Below, one piece after another: positions 15,044-20,780 of a stretch of DNA of 20,780 nucleotides. The DNA is from JAFASC01 sp034669525. Its GTDB lineage: Bacteria; Pseudomonadota; Alphaproteobacteria; Rhizobiales; Beijerinckiaceae. The stretch's first letter is position 1. Each line of letters begins with the position of its first letter. The position numbers and the translations under genes are program-made. Below the pieces are notes generated by a model. The model worked only from the letters and a program-made list of their open reading frames with translations. It had not been told where the DNA came from and did not search any database. The stretch is taken from NCBI GenBank assembly GCA_034669525.1, contig JAXDNH010000079.1, positions 1 through 20,780 of the forward strand. Direction: 5' to 3'.

Positions 15044-15379
15044 TCAGCCGCAGGTCCGGAGCGGTACGTAGCCGACGATGAGCCCCACCTGATCCTCCAC
15101 CATCTGCCGTGCCGGGTAACAGCGAAACACGCGCGTCGGCACATAGTAAGCGTAATCAGGCACATAGCCGTAGGCGTAGGGATAGGCGGCCGCCGGCAAT
15201 TTCGCTTGGACGCGCATGTGCACGAGGCGGGCGGCGGGCGTGGCGACTTTGGCATGAGCAGGCGCGTGTGCGTGGCGGTGATCGTGGCGAGTCGTCCCGT
15301 TTGCATAAGCCGATGCGGTCATGCCGAGCGCGACACCGGCGCTCAATGCGGCAGCGAAACTTGTCGTCAGGTAACGCAT
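15044..15379 (-). CDS. Small secreted protein, Ala/His/Tyr-rich
   Basis: The 111-residue protein starts MRYLTTSFAAALSAGVALGM and has a typical signal peptide with cleavage likely after TASAYA (residue 26). The mature part opens with a His-rich patch (TTRHDHRHAHAPAHAK), continues with a Tyr/Pro-rich stretch (AAAYPYAYGYVPDYAYYVP), and ends with two cysteines (C87, C110) that could form a disulfide in the periplasm. I recognise no named family. The His patch may bind metal, but this is only composition-based. ATG 15379 is preferred over longer versions because it places the signal peptide at the N-terminus; its ribosome site (GAGTAG) is weak. It converges on the molybdenum hydroxylase gene with an 8-nt gap. 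Confidence 0.72.
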   Translation of the reverse strand: MRYLTTSFAAALSAGVALGMTASAYANGTTRHDHRHAHAPAHAKVATPAARLVHMRVQAKLPAAAYPYAYGYVPDYAYYVPTRVFRCYPARQMVEDQVGLIVGYVPLRTCG

Positions 15380-15461
15380 GGGACTACTCACGCTTTCACT
15401 CACTCGCGCGCCTGGGCGGCCCGAGCTAAAGACGGCCATAGGAAAACGGTTGCCGCACGTC

Positions 15462-15474
15462 CACGAATTTCGTG
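15462..15474. promoter_or_regulatory. 13-nt inverted repeat in a divergent spacer
   Basis: CACGAA-T-TTCGTG lies in the 193-nt spacer (15380-15572) between the small secreted protein and the CDGSH gene, 83 nt and 98 nt from the two starts. Its position would suit a regulator binding site. No clear sigma70 promoter could be assigned in the spacer. Confidence 0.3.
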
Positions 15475-15559
15475 ATTGTAGCTTAACGGCGTCGCTGCTG
15501 GCCGGAACGCTTGCCGACGTTAACAGTTGGCGCGAAGGAGACATTGACCGCTTAACCAG

Positions 15560-15572
15560 AAGGAGGTGATCC
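15560..15572 (+). promoter_or_regulatory. Exceptionally long Shine-Dalgarno sequence
   Basis: AAGGAGGTGATCC directly precedes the ATG. All 13 bases are complementary to the conserved 3' tail of bacterial 16S rRNA (GGATCACCTCCTT). The core AGGAGG is 6 nt from the start, the usual spacing. Confidence 0.85.
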
Positions 15573-15806
15573 ATGGCCGCAGTCGATATGGTGATCAGCA
15601 AGAATGGCTCAACCAAGGTAACCGGCGACGTGGTGATCAAGGATCATCAGGGCCAGGTGATTACGCCTCCCGGCAACCCGTTTTGGCTGTGCCGCTGCGG
15701 CGCCTCTAATACCAAGCCGTTTTGCGATGGCACCCATAAGAAGATCGGCTGGAGCAACGGCTCCTACAGTCAGGCGCCGGGTGCTCCTCCGTCTCCCTCA
15801 CTTTGA
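15573..15806 (+). CDS. CDGSH-type iron-sulfur protein
   Basis: The 77-residue protein contains one CDGSH domain: CRCGASNTKPFCDGTH (40-55) gives the three Cys and one His ligands of a redox-active, labile [2Fe-2S] cluster. These proteins are small electron carriers or cluster donors, and in bacteria their partners are mostly unknown. The N-terminal part (residues 6-36, including GDVVIKDHQGQVITPPG) forms the beta strands before the motif; the tail is Ser/Pro-rich and likely disordered. The start is fixed by a near-ideal ribosome site immediately upstream, which predicts strong translation. The last 9 nt overlap tail-to-tail with the monooxygenase gene on the other strand. Whether it feeds electrons to that oxygenase is speculation. 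Confidence 0.92.
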   Translation: MAAVDMVISKNGSTKVTGDVVIKDHQGQVITPPGNPFWLCRCGASNTKPFCDGTHKKIGWSNGSYSQAPGAPPSPSL

Positions 15807-17246
15807 GAACTGCATAGCGCCGTCCCTGACGCTGCCGAAGCGAAGCGCCAGGAGGTCACGCGCGTAGTTCTGGTAGAGCCGCCACGGTTTCTTCGCGCCC
15901 TGGCGGGGTAGCTGATGCAGCGCACGCTGGACATAGCCTGAAGTGAAATCGAGCCACGGCACTTCCGCGACGGAAGGATCGCGCTTCGGCATGCATTGGC
16001 GGTAGCCGCGTCGGTCCATGTAGCGCAAAAGCCGGCAGACATATTCGCAGGTAAGATCGGCCTTCAGCGTCCACGACGCGTTGGTGTAGCCGAAGGTGGC
16101 GGCGAAATTCGGCACGCCGCTGAACATCATGCCTTTGTAGCTCAGCGTCTTGGACAGATCGACATGCGTGCCGTCGACAGTGACATCAAGGCTGCTGAAT
16201 AGCTTCATCTGCAGACCCGTCGCGGTCACAATGATATGGGCGTCGAGTTCCTGGCCCGATTTCAGCTTTATGCCGCTCTGCGTAAAGCGCTCGATGTGAT
16301 CGGTGACAATCGACATGCGTCCGGCATTGATCTCGCGGAAGAGATCGCCATCCGGAACGAGGCAGAGGCGCTGGTCCCACGGATTGTAACGCGGCGTGAA
16401 ATGCGTTGCGACGTCGTAGTCCGGTCCGAGCTGCTTGCGGACTAGTCCTATAATCGCCGCCTTCACCTTTTCCGGTTTGCGCCGCGCCAGACGGAAGAAC
16501 CACATGCCGAGCAGCACATTTTTCCAGCGCGTTATCTGGTAGGCGAGCATCGCCGGAAGCTTGCGCCGCAACGAGTTGGCGATCGTATCTTCGGACGGCC
16601 GCGAAACCATGTAAGTCGGCGAGCGCTGCAGCATGGTAACATGCGCCGCTTTCTCGGCCATTGCGGGGGCGAGCGTGACCGCAGTCGCGCCGCTGCCGAT
16701 CACGACAACACGCTTGCCCGCGTAATCGAGGTCTTCCGGCCAATGCTGCGGGTGGACGAGCTTGCCGGCAAAAGTACCGGCACCCGGGAATTCCGGCAGA
16801 TAGCCGTTCGCGTAATCATAATAGCCGCTACACATGAACAGAAAATTGCAGGAGAAGCGCACAGTCTCGGTGCCGCGCTGCGCCTCGACAATCCAGCGTG
16901 CGTCGTGCGAGGACCATTCGGCTCGCATCACGCAATGGTGAAAGCGCACCTTTGTGTCGATGCCGTTTTCCTGCGCGGTATCGCGCACGTATTTCAAAAT
17001 CGAAGGCCCGTCGGCGATCGCTTTCGCTTCGCGCCAGGGGCGGAAATTGTAGCCGAGGGTGTACATATCCGAATCGGAGCGAATGCCGGGATAACGGAAC
17101 AGGTCCCATGTTCCGCCGATCGCGTCGCGACCTTCGAGGATCACATAAGACTTGCCCGGGCATTTCGTTTTTAGATGGTAGCCTGCAGCGATGCCCGAGA
17201 GCCCGGCACCGACGATCAGCACATCGAAATGTTCGGGTTGGGACAT
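15798..17246 (-). CDS. EthA-like Baeyer-Villiger flavin monooxygenase
   Basis: The 482-residue FAD/NADPH enzyme inserts oxygen next to ketones or oxidises sulfur in thioamides and sulfides. Seen: N-terminal FAD site GAGLSG (13-18), GGTWDLFRYPGIRSDSDMYT (44-63), the Baeyer-Villiger fingerprint FAGKLVHPQHWP (159-170), second dinucleotide site GSGATA (184-189), NPWDQRLCLVPDGDLF (288-303) and GYTNASWTLKADL (386-398). These blocks match Mycobacterium tuberculosis EthA, as remembered, nearly residue for residue, and the length is similar. EthA activates the drug ethionamide; its natural substrate is not settled. ATG 17246 (MSQPEHFDVLIVGAG) is the natural start; the longer frame adds an unlikely N-terminus. 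It begins 7 nt after livF, so it is the last gene of the transporter operon. Confidence 0.93.
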   Translation of the reverse strand: MSQPEHFDVLIVGAGLSGIAAGYHLKTKCPGKSYVILEGRDAIGGTWDLFRYPGIRSDSDMYTLGYNFRPWREAKAIADGPSILKYVRDTAQENGIDTKVRFHHCVMRAEWSSHDARWIVEAQRGTETVRFSCNFLFMCSGYYDYANGYLPEFPGAGTFAGKLVHPQHWPEDLDYAGKRVVVIGSGATAVTLAPAMAEKAAHVTMLQRSPTYMVSRPSEDTIANSLRRKLPAMLAYQITRWKNVLLGMWFFRLARRKPEKVKAAIIGLVRKQLGPDYDVATHFTPRYNPWDQRLCLVPDGDLFREINAGRMSIVTDHIERFTQSGIKLKSGQELDAHIIVTATGLQMKLFSSLDVTVDGTHVDLSKTLSYKGMMFSGVPNFAATFGYTNASWTLKADLTCEYVCRLLRYMDRRGYRQCMPKRDPSVAEVPWLDFTSGYVQRALHQLPRQGAKKPWRLYQNYARDLLALRFGSVRDGAMQFSK

Positions 17247-17253
17247 GAGCCTT

Positions 17254-17997
17254 CTAAAAGTTAATGCCGAGCCAGCCTTTGACCTGCTCGTGCAAGTCAC
17301 CGGCGAAATCTTGCGGCGTGCCGGAGGCGGTGATCGCGCCGAGGCTCAAGACATAGATACGCGAGGACATGCCAACAACCCGCCGGACATTGTGATCGAC
17401 CAGGAGGATGGCGATGCCAAGGCTGGCAAAGAGCCTGATGTGGCCGAACACGTCCTCGACCATTTTTGGGGACAGCCCGATCGAGGGCTCGTCGATCAGA
17501 CAGAGCCGCGGCTTCATCGCCAGCGCCTTGGCAAACTCGACCAGCTTCTGCTGCCCGCCTGAGAGATCGCCGGCAGGGGAGGACATTTTTTCCTTCAGCG
17601 CGGGGAAGTGCCGGTCGAACTCGGCGAGCCGATCGGCGATGCTGAATTTGCCGTTGGCTTTGTTGCGGCGCGCCCGCGTCTCCAGCGGAAGACGCAGATT
17701 GTCCGCAACACTCATATGCCGGAAAAGGCTGGATTCCTGCGGAATGTAAAAAATGCCGCGTTCCAGCAAGCGGTGGGGTGGCAGGCCGGTGATGTCCGCT
17801 TCGTCATAGCGGATTGCCCCGGCTTTGGGTCGTAGAAAGCCGCAGATCGTCTTCATGATTGTCGACTTGCCGGCTCCATTGAGCCCGATGAGCCCGGTGA
17901 TCGTCCCCGCCTCAACCGTAAGATCGACGTCGCGCAATACATCGATGTCGCCGATATAACCGGCGGTGACTTTGTCCATGCGGAGGATCGCGCTCAC
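17254..17997 (-). CDS. livF: Liv-type ABC transporter ATPase LivF
   Basis: The second ATPase of a branched-chain-amino-acid-type importer, 247 residues. Walker A is GLNGAGKST (38-46), the Q-loop is IPQESSLF (85-92), the signature is LSGGQQ (145-150), Walker B is LCLIDEPS (165-172) and the switch histidine is H202 in LLVDHN. All elements are intact. The start is GTG 17997, overlapping the livG stop as GTGA, with GGAGGGG a little upstream; ATG at residue 7 is a possible alternative. Family members of this type carry amino acids, amides, urea or aromatic acids, so the name does not fix the substrate. Confidence 0.93.
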   Translation of the reverse strand: MSAILRMDKVTAGYIGDIDVLRDVDLTVEAGTITGLIGLNGAGKSTIMKTICGFLRPKAGAIRYDEADITGLPPHRLLERGIFYIPQESSLFRHMSVADNLRLPLETRARRNKANGKFSIADRLAEFDRHFPALKEKMSSPAGDLSGGQQKLVEFAKALAMKPRLCLIDEPSIGLSPKMVEDVFGHIRLFASLGIAILLVDHNVRRVVGMSSRIYVLSLGAITASGTPQDFAGDLHEQVKGWLGINF

Positions 17998-18716
17998 GCA
18001 GCCGCCCCTCCGAGATAGGCCTCTATCACCGCCGGCGCGGCGAGCACATCGGAGGTCTTGCCATCGGCAAGAACGCGTCCGGCATTCATGCAGATCGACC
18101 GCGGGCAAAGCTCAACGATGACCGGCATATCGTGGCTCACAAGCACGAATGTCTGTCCTTCCGCATGCCGTGCCCGGATGAAGGTGCTCATGATCTCCTT
18201 CATCGTGGGATGAATCGCGGCGAAGGGCTCGTCTAGCAGGGCAAGCCGTGGCGTGCGCATGAAGCAACAGCCGAATTCGAGCAGCTTCATCTGCCCGCCC
18301 GACAGCTGGCCGGCATCGAGATGGCGCACATGCGTGAGCTGCAATTGCTCGAGCAGGAAATCGGCACGCGCGCGCGCTTCCGGCGCGGTCAGTCCCAGCG
18401 CCCGTCCGCCGACGAGCAGATTGTCCAGCACGTTCATGCGCGGGAAGATGCGCGTCAGCTGGAACATGCGCATCAGCCCGCGCCGTGCGAGCCTCTGCGG
18501 TTTCTGGCCGGTACACGGCTCGCCCTCGAGACTAATCGTTCCCTGATCGCTGGAGAGGTGACCCGACATGATGTTGAGAAGCGTCGTCTTGCCCGATCCG
18601 TTCGGGCCGATCAGTCCGACAAGCTCGCCGGGCGCAATGTCGAAACTGACGTACCCGACCGCGACGAGGCCGCCGAATCGCTTTGTCACGCTTTCCACGC
18701 AGAGGAGGGAACTCAT
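17994..18716 (-). CDS. livG: Liv-type ABC transporter ATPase LivG
   Basis: The first ATPase of the importer, 240 residues. Walker A is GPNGSGKTT (37-45), the Q-loop is MFQLTRIFP (84-92), the signature is LSGGQ (138-142), Walker B is LALLDEPFAAI (158-168) and the switch histidine is H195 in LVSHDM. It shows the LivG pattern VTKRFGGLVAV...VSFDI at the N-terminus. The usual LivG sequence before Walker B (LLLDEPAAGL) is LLDEPFAAI here, a minor change. The ATG at 18716 overlaps the livM stop as ATGA, and its stop overlaps livF. Confidence 0.93.
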   Translation of the reverse strand: MSSLLCVESVTKRFGGLVAVGYVSFDIAPGELVGLIGPNGSGKTTLLNIMSGHLSSDQGTISLEGEPCTGQKPQRLARRGLMRMFQLTRIFPRMNVLDNLLVGGRALGLTAPEARARADFLLEQLQLTHVRHLDAGQLSGGQMKLLEFGCCFMRTPRLALLDEPFAAIHPTMKEIMSTFIRARHAEGQTFVLVSHDMPVIVELCPRSICMNAGRVLADGKTSDVLAAPAVIEAYLGGAAA

Positions 18717-19654
18717 GCGAGTTTTCGCCGCCGCGGTGCGAGCGCCGTGGTTACGAGCCCCCAGAGGCCCGTGCGGAAAAGACGCGCGAAGACGATGACC
18801 AGCGCCGCGAAGATGACGAGCTGCCAGCCGCCGACATCGCGCAACCACTCCGATGTGACATAGACAAGAAACGCGCCGACCGCGGGACCGATAAGCGATC
18901 CCATGCCGCCGATGACGGTCATCGAAACGACAAGCCCGGTCTGCTGCACGAGGCCGAGTTCCGGCGTCACCAGCGAGGCGAAATAGGCATAGAGCGCGCC
19001 GGCAAATCCCGCCGCCGCGGAGGAAATTGCAAACGCCGCCGTCTTCCAGAAGACGATGCGCACGCCGGAGCGCGCGGCGGCGATCTCGTCATCGCGGATT
19101 GCTTCGAGGAACAAACCGGCCTTCGAGCGCAGCAGCAGATACAAGCCGCAGATGACGAAGGCGAGCGCGCTTAAGAAGACGTAGAACCAGATCACGCGAT
19201 TGTTGAACCAGGGTTCGAGCGGCAGGCCAAGGTCGCCGCGCGTGATGTTGATCGAATTCGAAGCGACGAGCCGCGCGATCTCGGCGAAGCTCAACGTAGT
19301 GAGCGCGAGGTACGGCCCCTTGAGGCGCATCACAATGCGGCCGAGTATGAGCCCGATGAGCCCGGCCGCGCCGCTGCCGATGAAAAGGCCGATGATTGGC
19401 GGCACATTGTAATAGGCGGCAGAGAGTGCCGCCCCGTACGCGCCAATCATCGCGAAGGCGGCGGGCGCCAGCGAGAACTGCCCGGTAAAACCGGCGAGCA
19501 GGTTCCATGACGAAGCCAGGATCGCGAAATAGGCGGAGACGACAAGCACGCCGAGCCAGTAGACGTCACGCGTGACGAGAGGCAGCAGGCCCAACAGCAC
19601 GAGCAGCAGGGCGGTCGCGATGAATTCGCGTCTGAGTCTGATATCGCCGCTCAT
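18713..19654 (-). CDS. livM: Liv-type ABC transporter permease LivM
   Basis: An inner-membrane permease of 313 residues with several hydrophobic spans (for example 11-28, 31-55, 86-107, 155-176, 260-280). Family motifs are GFTGQFSLAPAAFAMIGAY (55-73), RLKGPYLALTTLSFAEIARL (110-129), and the ATPase-contacting loop AIRDDEIAAARSGV (185-198). The N-terminus is short and the C-terminus ends in a basic RRRKLA tail on the cytoplasmic side. It starts at ATG 19654, with GAGGT 5 nt upstream, and overlaps the livH stop as ATGA. Confidence 0.92.
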   Translation of the reverse strand: MSGDIRLRREFIATALLLVLLGLLPLVTRDVYWLGVLVVSAYFAILASSWNLLAGFTGQFSLAPAAFAMIGAYGAALSAAYYNVPPIIGLFIGSGAAGLIGLILGRIVMRLKGPYLALTTLSFAEIARLVASNSINITRGDLGLPLEPWFNNRVIWFYVFLSALAFVICGLYLLLRSKAGLFLEAIRDDEIAAARSGVRIVFWKTAAFAISSAAAGFAGALYAYFASLVTPELGLVQQTGLVVSMTVIGGMGSLIGPAVGAFLVYVTSEWLRDVGGWQLVIFAALVIVFARLFRTGLWGLVTTALAPRRRKLA

Positions 19655-20556
19655 CAGACCTCGCGTCCCCGTTCGCCGAACAGGCCCTGCGGCCGGAACA
19701 GGAGGAACAGGATCAGGAGAACCAGACCGAACGTGTCGCGGTACTGGTAAGAGACGAGTACCGCGCCGAAGCTTTCAACGAGTCCCAGCAGCAGGCTGGC
19801 GATAAACGCCCCCGGGATCGACCCCATGCCGCCGAGAACGACGATCACGTAAGACTTGATCGCGGGAAACGCACCGACGTCCGGCGATGCATTGATGATC
19901 GGCGAGAGCAGCGCGCCGGCCAGCGCGGCGAGGCCGCCAGCAAGCGCAAACACCAGCGATGACACGGTCGTCGCGTCGATTCCCGCAAGCGACGCGCCAA
20001 GCCGGTTCTGCGACACCGCACGGACCGCGCGGCCCCAATAAGAAAAGCGCAGGAACAGCGCGATTAGCGCGAGAACGGCAAGCGTCACGCCTGCGGCGGC
20101 AACCTTCTGTCCGCTCATCAGTGCCGGGCCGACGACAATGCGGCTCGCGCTGACCAGCGCCGGCGCACGGAACGCGTAAGGTCCGATCGCCTTGTCGACA
20201 AGATTTACGAGCAGCAGCGATAGCCCAAACGTGACGATCACGGCGTATTCGTCGCGCATCAACCCCCAAGAGCCGATATTCGCGTAGAGCGGCCGCATGA
20301 GGGTCCGCTCGACCACCCAGCCGAGCGCCGCCCCGAAGAAAAAGGCTATTGGCAGCGCCACGACCAGCGGCACGCCGAGCCGTGCCGCCACGATCGTATA
20401 GGCATAAGCCCCGACCATGTAGAATTCGCCATGCGCGAAATTGACGATCCGCAGCACGCCGAAGATCAGCGCGAGGCCTATCGCCATCAGGCCATAGAAC
20501 AGGCCTGTGACGAGTCCATTGACGGCAAGATCGGCCGCGAGCGCGCCGGTCAGCAA
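19654..20556 (-). CDS. livH: Liv-type ABC transporter permease LivH
   Basis: An inner-membrane permease of 300 residues. The family block GLALIFGVLRIVNFAHGEFYMVGAY (27-51) is split here as GLALIFGV, LRIVNFAHGEF and YMVGAY. GGMGSIPGAFIASLLLGLVE near residues 245-264 is the second diagnostic block. Around eight hydrophobic spans are visible. The ATPase-contact loop is AVSQNRLGASLAGID. The start is TTG 20556: an in-frame stop lies two codons upstream, and the N-terminal helix begins right after, but the ribosome site is weak. It lies 14 nt after the substrate-binding protein gene. Confidence 0.92.
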   Translation of the reverse strand: MLTGALAADLAVNGLVTGLFYGLMAIGLALIFGVLRIVNFAHGEFYMVGAYAYTIVAARLGVPLVVALPIAFFFGAALGWVVERTLMRPLYANIGSWGLMRDEYAVIVTFGLSLLLVNLVDKAIGPYAFRAPALVSASRIVVGPALMSGQKVAAAGVTLAVLALIALFLRFSYWGRAVRAVSQNRLGASLAGIDATTVSSLVFALAGGLAALAGALLSPIINASPDVGAFPAIKSYVIVVLGGMGSIPGAFIASLLLGLVESFGAVLVSYQYRDTFGLVLLILFLLFRPQGLFGERGREV

Positions 20557-20570
20557 ATCTCAGCGCCCGC

Positions 20571-20780
20571 TTATGGCCGGGCGAGTTTCGACGGATCCAA
20601 CGGCTGACCGGGTTGCTCGACAAGCGGCGTGTCGGCCACTTTCTGACCAATCTCCGTCACCTGGAAGGTGACGTAAGGGATGTCGAGCCATTGGTGATTC
20701 TTGTAACCAGGCTCTTTGGAGAAGGTGATTTCACCGCGCGTGCCCGTATATTTCGTCTCCTCCAGTGCTTTCACCAGTGC
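20571..20780 (-). CDS. ABC transporter substrate-binding protein, C-terminal fragment
   Basis: Only the last 69 residues are in the window; the frame runs off the right edge, so the gene starts outside. The fragment (ALVKALEETKYTGTRGEITF, then SKEPGYKNHQW, IPYVTFQVTEIGQKVADTP) matches the end of a type-1 periplasmic binding protein of the Leu/Ile/Val family, where the final lobe contains the G.I.F...G box. Position directly before livH supports it as the binding protein of this importer. It would decide substrate specificity, but the ligand pocket is outside the window. Confidence 0.85.
   Translation of the reverse strand, partial: ALVKALEETKYTGTRGEITFSKEPGYKNHQWLDIPYVTFQVTEIGQKVADTPLVEQPGQPLDPSKLARP

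Noticed and set aside
15560..15572. Fragment of a 16S rRNA gene
   Set aside because: The match to the 16S tail complement stops at 13 nt; flanking bases are unrelated, so it is a ribosome-binding site.

Overview
This GC-rich window looks like the chromosome of an alphaproteobacterium, most likely of the order Hyphomicrobiales (Rhizobiales). The basis is a phaR regulator gene, an alphaproteobacterial-looking tRNA-Arg, a YafK-like L,D-transpeptidase with a long tail, Cox/xanthine-dehydrogenase-type molybdenum hydroxylase genes in the order M-S-L, and frequent ATGA or GTGA start/stop overlaps and TTG/GTG starts. Genus cannot be fixed from the sequence alone. No phage, transposon, integrase or CRISPR array is visible.

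Left part (1-4.3 kb), housekeeping and regulation. It holds the 3' part of phaR (polyhydroxyalkanoate regulator), a convergent PAS/GGDEF/EAL protein with a degenerate GGDEF site and an apparently intact EAL phosphodiesterase site, a divergent secreted L,D-transpeptidase-fold protein, a tRNA-Arg(TCG) with encoded CCA, and a 70-residue hypothetical protein.

Middle part (4.3-15.0 kb), a metabolic block made of three units. (a) A rightward pair: an M20 metallopeptidase and a GhrA-like 2-hydroxyacid dehydrogenase. (b) A leftward run: a PurD-like ATP-grasp paralogue with altered metal-site residues, a class I methyltransferase coupled by an ATGA overlap, and a flavoprotein of the nitronate monooxygenase/NADH:quinone reductase family that resembles Pseudomonas PA1024. 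(c) A rightward run starting 76 nt from the ATP-grasp gene: a PLP aminotransferase followed by the three subunits (FAD, 2x[2Fe-2S], molybdopterin) of a xanthine-dehydrogenase-family hydroxylase.

Right part (15.0-20.8 kb). It holds a small secreted Ala/His/Tyr-rich protein, a CDGSH iron-sulfur protein with a 13-nt perfect Shine-Dalgarno, and a leftward operon entering from the right edge. That operon encodes a substrate-binding protein (C-terminus only), LivH, LivM, LivG, LivF and an EthA-like Baeyer-Villiger monooxygenase, with overlaps or very short gaps throughout.

Taken together, 4.6-20.8 kb reads like uptake and processing of an amino-acid-like or amide-like small molecule: a liv-type importer, a Baeyer-Villiger oxygenase, a molybdenum hydroxylase, a transaminase, a 2-oxoacid reductase, an amidase/peptidase, an ATP-dependent ligase and a methyltransferase. 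That linkage is inference from gene order. The substrate is unknown. The most unusual protein is the PurD-like ATP-grasp enzyme. Several short RNA or DNA structures are also recorded, including a possible Shine-Dalgarno-sequestering switch before the M20 gene and a 42-nt stem-loop before the transpeptidase gene.
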